Source: Litorivicinus sp. (GTDB lineage: Bacteria > Pseudomonadota > Gammaproteobacteria > Pseudomonadales > Litorivicinaceae). Taken from it: DNA of 21,948 nt. Numbering within the stretch: the stretch's first letter is position 1; every line of letters starts with the position of its first letter. Below the pieces are notes generated by a model, which saw nothing but the letters and a program-made list of their open reading frames with translations, was not told the DNA's origin and did not search any database. Location: positions 1 to 21,948 of the forward strand of contig JAGYIK010000010.1 in the NCBI GenBank assembly GCA_018402605.1. Direction: 5' to 3'. Both the position numbers and the translations under genes were made by a program. Shown here in pieces: positions 15,964 to 21,948 of the stretch.

Positions 15964-15972
15964 AGTATATCA
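15964..15972 (-). promoter_or_regulatory. Extended -10 promoter element of 6S RNA
   Basis: Reading the minus strand, TGATATACT carries the -10 hexamer TATACT (15969-15964) preceded by TGA, matching the extended -10 TGn motif. This TGA is also the stop codon of zapA. The expected start 7 nt downstream (about 15957) coincides with the 5' base of the 6S closing helix. No good -35 is visible, which fits an extended -10 promoter. Confidence 0.6.
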
Positions 15973-16266
15973 GCCTGTCTCAGTTGCAGACAGTCGTTCG
16001 AGCGTTGTGCCGATTCGCTCGGCCAATTGTTTGAGTTCAGCGTCGGCACTTTGGGTGTCACCGCTTAAGTGTTCATGCGCAATGTTGAGTGCAGCCATGA
16101 CGGCCAAACGCTCAAGTGCGTTGGTCCCTGTTTTTTCCTGAATCTCGCGCATCCGGTTGTCGACGAAGGTTGCTGCAGTCTCGAGTTCATGCTCTTGGCC
16201 TGCGGGACAGGCGACGGGAAATTCACGACCCAAGATCTGTACCCGTACCGTGGCAATTTCTGTCAT
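15970..16266 (-). CDS. zapA: Cell division protein ZapA
   Basis: ZapA binds FtsZ and helps bundle its filaments in the division ring at mid-cell. The 98-residue protein begins with the small globular domain VRVQILGREFPVACPAGQEH, continues LETAATFVDNRMREIQEKTG (typical of the family, where the Arg/Met region follows an LxxAA helix), then LERLAVMAALNIAHEHLSG, and ends in a charged helix suited to coiled-coil dimerisation. Its start ATG 16266 overlaps the stop of the upstream coiled-coil gene by 4 nt (ATGA), so the two are translationally coupled. The stop codon forms part of the 6S RNA promoter. Length (E. coli 109) and position next to 6S RNA support the call. Confidence 0.95.
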   Translation of the reverse strand: MTEIATVRVQILGREFPVACPAGQEHELETAATFVDNRMREIQEKTGTNALERLAVMAALNIAHEHLSGDTQSADAELKQLAERIGTTLERLSATETG

Positions 16267-16469
16267 GACAAGACCTCATAATTTTTCAGGCGTGTAAGGA
16301 TGGAATCCACGTGCGTGCGCGCTTCGTCACGCTGCTTGAGCAGTGTTGCCCGGTCCCGTTTCAGCTCTGTTTGCTGTTTTCTCAGGTGTCGGTTTTCTTG
16401 ATCAAGACGTTCAGTAAGTTGGATCAGTTTCTCAACTTGCTGTTCCAACTCCGTCAAATCATTACGCAT
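16263..16469 (-). CDS. Small coiled-coil protein upstream of zapA (TIGR02449-like)
   Basis: A 68-residue protein that is almost entirely a predicted coiled coil: MRNDLTELEQQVEKLIQLTE followed by ERLDQENRHLRKQQTELKRD and a basic C-terminal half ending LKNYEVLS. Small proteins of this kind are encoded just before zapA in Pseudomonas and relatives (family TIGR02449); their function is not established, but the size, coiled coil and linkage suggest a division-associated role comparable to ZapB, which is an inference. The start ATG 16469 has GGAG 9 nt upstream. A longer open frame continues upstream to 16862 but lies antisense to ygfB and shows no protein-like features, so I reject it. The stop overlaps the zapA start by 4 nt. 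Confidence 0.85.
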   Translation of the reverse strand: MRNDLTELEQQVEKLIQLTERLDQENRHLRKQQTELKRDRATLLKQRDEARTHVDSILTRLKNYEVLS

Positions 16470-16564
16470 TCCGCGATCTCCAATGCCTCGCCTGCATGAT
16501 ACGTCTGTGCCTTCGTCGGTACAACAGACGTGATAGAGTATTCGCACTTGGTTGGGGACCCGAA
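16470..16564. promoter_or_regulatory. Divergent promoter region with an 8-bp inverted repeat
   Basis: This 95-nt gap separates the coiled-coil/zapA unit from the ygfB-to-epmB unit. It holds a perfect inverted repeat ACGTCTGT (16501-16508) and ACAGACGT (16524-16531) around a 15-nt spacer, which could be an operator or an RNA hairpin. GATAGAGTATTC just downstream is AT-rich and could include a -10 for the plus strand, but I see no matching -35. Confidence 0.4.
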
Positions 16565-17122
16565 ATGGACACATATCGCACGCTAGATAACTGGTTGGTG
16601 GATCGAGACGCGGACATTCGCGCTTCAGAAATGCAGGGATTACTTGCAGGGTTGTTGGCGTCGTCAAACACCCTGAAAGCAGAAGAGTATGTTGGCCGGC
16701 TTGCCGAGTATGCCGATGTACCGATCCACGAGCTCGTGACAATTCAAACAGAGCTGGAAACCCTCTATCGCACGCTGAAAACCAGTTGGGATGGCATGGG
16801 GCTTGATTTTGATCTGTTGCTGCCGTCTGATGACGAGTTGATCGAAGAGCGCGCCGATGCACTCGGCGCCTGGTGTGAGTCGTTCTTGGCGGGACTTGGC
16901 TTATCGGGTGAATTCACGCGCGATCGCACGTTGTCACAAGATGCACGCCATGCGCTCGAAGATCTTTCAGAAATTGCCCGCATCGAGGTGTCGGAAGCGG
17001 ATGAGGGCCTTGAAAAAGCATTTACCGACGTCAGTGAGCATGTGCGCTTGGCTGCGCTGCTCGTAGCCACCGAATTAAAACCGGCCAGCGGAATCGAGTC
17101 CGATGGTCCGATCATGCATTAA
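16565..17122 (+). CDS. ygfB: YgfB, UPF0149 family protein
   Basis: UPF0149 protein of 185 residues (E. coli YgfB 192). Family features are an N-terminal helical region with ASEMQGLLAGLLASSNTLKA, the central FDLLLPSDD, ERADALGAWCESFLAGLGL, and the C-terminal LEDLSEIARI and EHVRLAALLVATELKP. The ATG at 16565 is chosen because GGGGA lies 6-7 nt upstream and homology starts there; the frame is open further upstream to 16496 but without homology. The protein is acidic and helical. The molecular role of the family is poorly understood; in Pseudomonas aeruginosa YgfB has been tied to control of an AmpD-type amidase gene. It starts a six-gene unit and is followed by pepP after 12 nt. Confidence 0.92.
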   Translation: MDTYRTLDNWLVDRDADIRASEMQGLLAGLLASSNTLKAEEYVGRLAEYADVPIHELVTIQTELETLYRTLKTSWDGMGLDFDLLLPSDDELIEERADALGAWCESFLAGLGLSGEFTRDRTLSQDARHALEDLSEIARIEVSEADEGLEKAFTDVSEHVRLAALLVATELKPASGIESDGPIMH

Positions 17123-17134
17123 CTGAGGTCGATC

Positions 17135-18430
17135 ATGTTGGGACTGCATGTATATGAAGAGCGACGTCGTCGCCTGAGGGCGAGCCTCCCAGATAATGCG
17201 CTGGCGATTGTGGCTGCAGCACACGAGGTGATTCGTAATCGTGATGCCGAGTACCCGTTCCGTCAGTCGAGTGATTTTTGGTACCTGACGGGATTTACGG
17301 AGCCAGATGCTGTGCTTGTGATGGCGCCGAATCAGCCTGATCGCTTATTTGTGCGCCCCCGAGATCCAAATCAAGAAGTCTGGACTGGGCGTCGCTTGGG
17401 CCCAGAGCGGGTGCACGCTCACCTCGGAATCGACGAGGGATACCCACTCGATGCGCTACCGGGGCACTTGGCGGAACTCCTCGCGGATGTGAGCTGGTTG
17501 GAATATCCGTTCGCCTGCCCATTTTCGACGCAGGTGGTGGACACCGCGCTGAAAGCCAGAGCGAGTCGATCACGGCGACACGATCTATTATCCCATCGTG
17601 TTGACCTGAGTCGGCACTTGCACCAATCACGGATGATCAAATCCCGTGAGGAGGTGGACCTCATGCGTGATGCGGGTGCCATTTCGGCACGTGGCCACAT
17701 CGCGGCCATGGAGCAATGTGCACCGGGGATGACCGAGGATCAGCTCGCTTCAATAGTGGAGCATACCTTCCGCATGCAAGGCAGCCCTGCGGTGGCCTAC
17801 CAAACCATCGTGGGCGGCGGAGATAATGCCTGTATTTTGCATTATATCGATCGCTCAGATCGCTTGGTCTCAGGTGACTTGGTCCTGATTGATGCGGGAT
17901 GCGAAGTGGAGGGTTATGCAGGCGATATTACCCGCACTTTCCCAGTGAATGGCCAGTTCACGACACCGCAGGCGGAGCTTTATGATCTCGTCCTCGCGGC
18001 ACAAACCGAGGCGCTCAATGAAATGCGTGTGGGTAAAACCATCAAGTGTTTCCACCAGGCCGCGCTGCGCACGCTGACACAGGGATTGATCGACCTCAAG
18101 ATCATCAAGGGTTCACTCGAAGAGGCGCTCGAAACCAAGCAGTATTTGCCGTATTACATGCATGGCACAGGCCACTTCTTAGGCCTCGATGTGCATGATG
18201 TGGGTGCATATGAAGAGCAAAAAGAGCCGATTACCTTGACTGCAGGCATGGTGATCACCTGTGAGCCTGGCCTGTATGTGAGCAAGCGCTCGGATGCGCC
18301 AGCGCGCTATCGGGGCACTGGGATTCGGATCGAGGATGATGTGTTGATTACAGCCAAGGGCCCTGAGGTGTTGACCGGCTTGGTTCCAAAAGAGCGGGAC
18401 CAAATCGAAGCTCTGATGCGGGGCGCGTAA
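17135..18430 (+). CDS. pepP: Xaa-Pro aminopeptidase (aminopeptidase P)
   Basis: Metallopeptidase removing N-terminal residues that precede proline. The 431 residues (E. coli 441) comprise the N-terminal aminopeptidase P domain (FRQSSDFWYLTGFTEPDAVL, RPRDPNQEVWTGRRLGPE) and the C-terminal pita-bread catalytic domain. All five metal ligands are visible: the two Asp in LIDAGCEVEGYAGDITRTFP, the His in HGTGHFLGLDVHDVG, the Glu in VITCEPGLYV and the Glu in GIRIEDDV. ATG 17135 has GAGG 7 nt upstream. The stop overlaps the ubiH start by 1 nt (TAATG). In many gammaproteobacteria pepP precedes ubiH in this way, although no metabolic link with ubiquinone is known. Confidence 0.97.
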   Translation: MLGLHVYEERRRRLRASLPDNALAIVAAAHEVIRNRDAEYPFRQSSDFWYLTGFTEPDAVLVMAPNQPDRLFVRPRDPNQEVWTGRRLGPERVHAHLGIDEGYPLDALPGHLAELLADVSWLEYPFACPFSTQVVDTALKARASRSRRHDLLSHRVDLSRHLHQSRMIKSREEVDLMRDAGAISARGHIAAMEQCAPGMTEDQLASIVEHTFRMQGSPAVAYQTIVGGGDNACILHYIDRSDRLVSGDLVLIDAGCEVEGYAGDITRTFPVNGQFTTPQAELYDLVLAAQTEALNEMRVGKTIKCFHQAALRTLTQGLIDLKIIKGSLEEALETKQYLPYYMHGTGHFLGLDVHDVGAYEEQKEPITLTAGMVITCEPGLYVSKRSDAPARYRGTGIRIEDDVLITAKGPEVLTGLVPKERDQIEALMRGA

Positions 18431-19533
18431 TGCAGGTTGCGATTATCGGTGCAGGTCCGGTCGGTCTGATCAGCGGACTGGCGTTAGCTGAATCTGGGCA
18501 TGGTGTCCGCATCTTTGACCCGTCAACTGAGAAGCCAAAAATGTCACTGGCGTTGGCGGAGTCGACTCTTGGCATGCTCTCGGGGCTCGGCATAGGTGAA
18601 ATTCCGGGTGAGGATTTGACTGAGATTCACATCTCAGAGCGTGCGGTCCCGGGCTCAGCCGTATTGTCTGCTTCTGAACTCGGTTTTGCGCGGTTTGGCC
18701 GTGTGGTGTGTTCCCATGCTGTGGAATCGGCGCTCGGTAAGGTGGCTTTGCGATGGGTGGAGCCGAAAACTGTGGCACAGATTCGCGCGCGTGGCGCGCA
18801 AACGCCGCCCCAGGTCGTACTTGACGATGGTGAACAGGTCACACCGGACTTGGTGATTTTGGCGGATGGCGGCCGAAGCCCCCTCACGGAGTCCTTGGGC
18901 TTTGTCGCACAGAGACGCCCTTTTGATCGGACGGCCGTATTGGGTCGGGTGCACATGAGCCGTCCCATCTTAGGCCGCGCCTACGAGCGGTTTGTTGGCA
19001 CGGGCCCACTCGCTCTGTTGCCGCTGTCGGGCGGTCTGTATGGATTTGTGTGGTCGCTCACGCCATCGGTGGCAACTGCGCTCGCTAATGATCGCGAGGC
19101 ACTGGTTGCACACTTACAAGACGCAATGGATCCAGCCCTTGGCGAGGTCAGTTTAGCCACAGAGCCTGTCTTAATTCCGTTGGTCGAGCGCTGGATCGAT
19201 CAGCCCTATCGGCCTGGCGTCTTGGTGCTTGGCAATGGCGCGCAAACCATTCATCCAGTCGCTGGTCAGGGCATGAATTTGGCATTGCGTGGGGTGAGCC
19301 GATTGATCGACTCGCTGGACGATGGACCTGTAGATGTCTCAGTGCAACAGGCTTTTGCCGACTGGCGGCTTGATCGTGATCGGACGCGTTTTGCGTCCTC
19401 GGCCTTGGAGGCCCTGTTTGATGTGCCGACACTTTGGCGACGCGTGGGAACTGCAGTGGGCATGTCCGTGTTTGATCAAAGTCGCGTCTTAAAGCGCAGG
19501 CTCGCCATGGCTGGCATGGGACTGTTGTCATGA
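18430..19533 (+). CDS. ubiH: FAD-dependent ubiquinone biosynthesis hydroxylase, UbiH type
   Basis: Class A flavoprotein monooxygenase of 367 residues (E. coli UbiH 392), which adds a hydroxyl group to the ring of an octaprenylphenol intermediate of ubiquinone. Visible are the N-terminal FAD-binding VAIIGAGPVGLISGLALAES, the DG motif DLVILADGGRSPLTE, and LVLGNGAQTIHPVAGQGMNL, whose GN-AQT-HP-AGQG pattern is UbiH-like (other members of the family have GD-AH). The region that normally holds a DxRxxAL arginine reads PKMSLALAEST, so that Arg appears replaced. The position between pepP and a second hydroxylase is the conserved one. The start overlaps the pepP stop by 1 nt and the stop overlaps the next start by 4 nt (ATGA). 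Confidence 0.9.
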   Translation: MQVAIIGAGPVGLISGLALAESGHGVRIFDPSTEKPKMSLALAESTLGMLSGLGIGEIPGEDLTEIHISERAVPGSAVLSASELGFARFGRVVCSHAVESALGKVALRWVEPKTVAQIRARGAQTPPQVVLDDGEQVTPDLVILADGGRSPLTESLGFVAQRRPFDRTAVLGRVHMSRPILGRAYERFVGTGPLALLPLSGGLYGFVWSLTPSVATALANDREALVAHLQDAMDPALGEVSLATEPVLIPLVERWIDQPYRPGVLVLGNGAQTIHPVAGQGMNLALRGVSRLIDSLDDGPVDVSVQQAFADWRLDRDRTRFASSALEALFDVPTLWRRVGTAVGMSVFDQSRVLKRRLAMAGMGLLS

Positions 19534-20651
19534 AGGTTGCTGTCATCGGTGGTGGATCGATTGGCTTGTCGGCGGCGCTTGCTGCGGCACAGATGGGGAT
19601 GTCTGTCAGTGTCTACGACCCGCAAGGTTTTGAGTTGGAAGAGCCCTCAGGCGAGATGAGTCCTCGGGTCTGGGCGTTGGGGCCAAAGGCCACTGCACTT
19701 TTGCATTCACTGGGTGTGTGGCGCGAGGATCCGCGCTTGTGTCCTTACCAAAAAATGCGAGTGATCGATGCCACCAGTGACGGTCAGGTGCGATTTGAAG
19801 ACCCTGAGCTTGGCGTGATTGTCGAGGCCGATTGGGTCAAGCGGCGCTTACTTGATGGTCTGCATCGGTTGCCGATCGAGCGCATCACATCACCTGTGCT
19901 GCACGCAACCCCAGAGGGTGCGGTCGTGGTCTCGGAAGATCAGGTCGCACAATTCGATCTCGTGGTTTTGGCTGAGGGACGTGCAGGGCAGACGGCACAG
20001 GCCTCAGGCTTTACCCAAATTGATGGGGGTTACCAGCAAACAGCATTGGTTGCCACGCTCGCTGCCAAAGCCCCACATGGCAATGAGGCATTTCAGGTGT
20101 TCACCCCGGAGGGTCCGCTTGCTTTACTGCCGTTGCCGGACCATGGCCAAGTGCACCGTGTCAGTTTGGTATGGTCAGTATCCGTTGATACTGCACAACG
20201 GCTGCAAGCGGAGACGATTGATGCACTCACACAGCGATTGATCCATGCCTCTGAGGGCGTCAGAGGACAGCTTGAATTTGTGTCGGAGCCGATTTGGATT
20301 CCGCTTTCGCAACATACGCTGCGGCATGACGCACTTGGGCGTTGTATCGCCATCGGTGATACGGCGCATGGCATTCTGCCACTTGCGGGACTTGGGGCGA
20401 ATCTCGGTTTTGCGGATGTTGCTGCGCTTATTGAAGCGATGCAGCGCTCGGCCCCGAATGGCGCAAAAATCGCCCGGACCGTCGAGCGGCTGCGTCGCTT
20501 CGATCAACATGCAGTGGCTTGGAGCATGGGACTCTTTTCCGATGTGTTTCGGTCGACTGATCCGATGGTGCGTCTCGGTCGAAGTTTGGCATTGCGAACC
20601 GCAGATCGGCATGGCAGTTTGCGTCGTTTGGTGCAGGAGTTGGCAGGGTAA
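19530..20651 (+). CDS. FAD-dependent hydroxylase, UbiI/VisC/UbiF family
   Basis: A second class A flavin hydroxylase, 373 residues, expected from its place after ubiH to be the UbiI-type enzyme acting on another ring carbon of the ubiquinone precursor. The FAD-binding start KVAVIGGGSIGLSAALAAAQ and the MSPRVWALGPKATALLHSLG segment (matching RVxAL of the family) are normal. Two motifs deviate. The usual ADG of the DG motif reads AEG (DLVVLAEGRAGQ). The C-terminal GDAAHxxxPLAGQG reads GDTAHGILPLAGLG, with Leu for Gln. It is shorter than E. coli UbiI (400). The gene has clean frames and no sign of decay, so it is probably a functional but divergent enzyme, and its ring position cannot be told. 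It overlaps ubiH by 4 nt and ribE by 1 nt. Confidence 0.85.
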   Translation: MKVAVIGGGSIGLSAALAAAQMGMSVSVYDPQGFELEEPSGEMSPRVWALGPKATALLHSLGVWREDPRLCPYQKMRVIDATSDGQVRFEDPELGVIVEADWVKRRLLDGLHRLPIERITSPVLHATPEGAVVVSEDQVAQFDLVVLAEGRAGQTAQASGFTQIDGGYQQTALVATLAAKAPHGNEAFQVFTPEGPLALLPLPDHGQVHRVSLVWSVSVDTAQRLQAETIDALTQRLIHASEGVRGQLEFVSEPIWIPLSQHTLRHDALGRCIAIGDTAHGILPLAGLGANLGFADVAALIEAMQRSAPNGAKIARTVERLRRFDQHAVAWSMGLFSDVFRSTDPMVRLGRSLALRTADRHGSLRRLVQELAG

Positions 20652-21262
20652 TGTTTACCGGAATTGTCCAAGGGTTGGGCGTGGTGACCACAGTGTCGGA
20701 TGCCGATGGGATTCGGCGTTTGACAGTCCGTTTGCCAGAGGGGCGGACCTCGGGGCTTGAAACTGGGGCCTCTGTTGCAATCAATGGGGTTTGCTTAACG
20801 GTGGCTGCCTTCGATACCGAGTCGGCGGCATTTGATGTGATCGATGAGACGTTGCGGCTCACCAATTTAGGTGCATTGTCTGTGGGCTCGAGTGTGAATA
20901 CGGAACGGGCTGCGCGATTTGGCGACGAGATCGGTGGACATGTCTTATCTGGCCATATTCATGGGTTGGCCGAGGTGGTGCGGGTTGAGCCGAGCGATGG
21001 GAATCTGGCCATTTGGTGGCGTGTCCCTGAGGCGCTGACCAAATATGTGATGCCAAAGGGGTATGTGGCGCTCAATGGTTGCTCTTTGACAGTCGGTGAG
21101 CGGCCTGAGGGCAGTGTGTTCAGTATCCACTTGATTCCAGAGACACGTCGATTGACCACCTTTGGTGAGAGCAAGCCCGGCGATCAGCTCAATCTCGAAG
21201 TGGACGCGCAGACGCAAGCCATTGTCGACACCGTAGAGCGAGTGCTGGATCAGCGTCGGTGA
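20651..21262 (+). CDS. ribE: Riboflavin synthase (alpha subunit type)
   Basis: Converts two molecules of 6,7-dimethyl-8-ribityllumazine into riboflavin and a pyrimidine. The 203 residues contain the two lumazine-binding repeats: the first begins MFTGIVQGLGVV and includes LETGASVAINGVCLTV, the second begins after DEIGGHVLSGHIHGLAEVV and includes KGYVALNGCSLTVGE, ending FSIHLIPETRRLTTFG and AIVDTVERVLDQRR. It most resembles the E. coli RibC form (213 residues). The start ATG 20651 shares its A with the stop of the hydroxylase gene. It follows two FAD-dependent enzymes, so flavin supply and use are co-expressed here, which may be coincidence. It is not in a classical rib operon and no FMN riboswitch is seen. 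Confidence 0.96.
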   Translation: MFTGIVQGLGVVTTVSDADGIRRLTVRLPEGRTSGLETGASVAINGVCLTVAAFDTESAAFDVIDETLRLTNLGALSVGSSVNTERAARFGDEIGGHVLSGHIHGLAEVVRVEPSDGNLAIWWRVPEALTKYVMPKGYVALNGCSLTVGERPEGSVFSIHLIPETRRLTTFGESKPGDQLNLEVDAQTQAIVDTVERVLDQRR

Positions 21263-21948
21263 CAGTCTGGCAAGATCATTTACGCCAAGCGATCACATCG
21301 TCAGCTGAGTTGTGTGCAGCGCTTGATTTGCCGTTAAGTGCGATATCGCCCGATAGTGACCCCGCATTCCCGGTGCGCGTGCCACGACCCTTTGTTTCCC
21401 GAATGAAGCCTGGGGATCCTACCGATCCACTGTTGCGTCAAGTCATTGCGCTGCCCATTGAGCAACTATCAGCGCCCGGATTTGTGGTGGATCCACTGCA
21501 AGAGCACGCAGGTGTATTGCCTGGACTGCTGCATAAGTACCGTTCCCGCGTGTTGATGATTTTCCGTGGAGGCTGTGCAGTGAATTGCCGGTATTGCTTC
21601 CGGCGACACTATCCGTATCAATCGGAAACCCTAAGGCAGCAGGATTTGATCCAAGTGCTCGACTATCTGCGCGCACACCCTGAGGTCAACGAAGTCATTT
21701 TCTCAGGTGGTGATCCTTTGATGGCCGATGATGCAGCGCTCACTGAAGCCATGCAGGCCTTAGCCGCATTGCCACAAATTCAGAGGCTACGGATTCACAC
21801 GCGATTGCCTGTGGTAATTCCAGATCGTGTAACGCATGAATTTGTGAGGGCTGTGGCGGATACCCCGGTTCCCGTAGTTGTGGTCCTGCACATCAATCAT
21901 GCGCAGGAAATTGATCAAGCTGTCGTGGATGCAGTGTCGCAGCTTCGC
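21259..21948 (+). CDS. epmB: EF-P (R)-beta-lysylation protein EpmB, lysine 2,3-aminomutase, partial
   Basis: Radical SAM and PLP enzyme that makes (R)-beta-lysine, which EpmA then attaches to translation factor EF-P. The visible 230 residues cover the N-terminus and most of the radical domain: RVPRPFVSRMKPGDPTDPLL, LPGLLHKYRSRVLM, the [4Fe-4S] motif CAVNCRYCFRR (Cys106, Cys110, Cys113), VIFSGGDPLM and IQRLRIHTRLPVVIP, HINHAQEID. This order and the short C-x3-C-x2-C cluster match E. coli EpmB (YjeK) rather than clostridial lysine aminomutase. The start is GTG 21259, overlapping the ribE stop by 4 nt (GTGA); no ATG precedes the conserved part. The C-terminal PLP-lysine region lies beyond the right edge. 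In E. coli this gene lies near efp. Confidence 0.94.
   Translation, partial: MTVWQDHLRQAITSSAELCAALDLPLSAISPDSDPAFPVRVPRPFVSRMKPGDPTDPLLRQVIALPIEQLSAPGFVVDPLQEHAGVLPGLLHKYRSRVLMIFRGGCAVNCRYCFRRHYPYQSETLRQQDLIQVLDYLRAHPEVNEVIFSGGDPLMADDAALTEAMQALAALPQIQRLRIHTRLPVVIPDRVTHEFVRAVADTPVPVVVVLHINHAQEIDQAVVDAVSQLR

Noticed and set aside
16470..16862. N-terminal extension of the coiled-coil gene to about 199 residues
   Set aside because: The extension is antisense to ygfB, has no family features, and the ATG at 16469 has its own ribosome-binding site.
1..21948. Mobile elements, CRISPR arrays, prophage or defence islands
   Set aside because: No transposase, integrase, repeat-spacer array or target duplications are visible; all recognised genes are core metabolic or housekeeping genes.

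Overview
The window reads as chromosomal DNA of a Gammaproteobacterium. It carries gamma-type housekeeping proteins (GshB, RuvX/YqgE, RsmE, IlvA, a SerA with an ACT domain, ZapA, YgfB/UPF0149, PepP, UbiH, RibE, EpmB). The block zapA / 6S RNA / ygfA next to ygfB-pepP-ubiH-ubiI is a classic gammaproteobacterial arrangement. The neighbourhoods pyrB-pyrR-ruvX-yqgE-gshB and metK/tkt-gap(epd)-pgk-fba resemble those of pseudomonads. I see no mobile elements, tRNAs, rRNA or CRISPR arrays, and no sign of horizontal transfer.

Layout. (1) 1-6150, minus strand: a compact run read metK > ahcY > rsmE > gshB > yqgE > ruvX > pyrR > pyrB (cut by the left edge). It combines SAM synthesis and SAH removal, a SAM-dependent rRNA methylase, glutathione synthesis and pyrimidine synthesis. 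(2) 6292-11511, plus strand: tkt > gap/epd > pgk > fba, the central triose and pentose phosphate enzymes. (3) 11561-13466, minus strand: rpiA > serA, divergent from ilvA (13549-15063, plus). (4) 15096-15242: a strong promoter-like sequence and a 29-codon ORF for a possible small membrane protein, converging on ygfA. (5) 15232-16469, minus strand: a coiled-coil protein > zapA > 6S RNA > ygfA. (6) 16565-21948, plus strand: ygfB > pepP > ubiH > ubiI-like > ribE > epmB (cut by the right edge). The last five genes are joined by start/stop overlaps of 1 or 4 nt.

The most important caution concerns sequence quality. Two stretches (about 5750-6640 and 9689-10640) contain many small insertions and deletions that break metK, tkt, pgk and fba, although each gene is close to full family length and conserved motifs remain in shifting frames. 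serA (11864-11926) and ygfA (about 15388) show smaller frame breaks. Clustering in near-essential genes, often at homopolymer runs, suggests low-quality consensus sequence rather than real pseudogenes, but the sequence alone cannot prove this. The rest of the window is clean.

I did not find a convincing new multi-gene system. The most interesting biology is the 6S RNA/ygfA junction, where the ygfA ribosome-binding site appears to lie in the closing helix of 6S RNA, and the short membrane-protein ORF behind a strong promoter.
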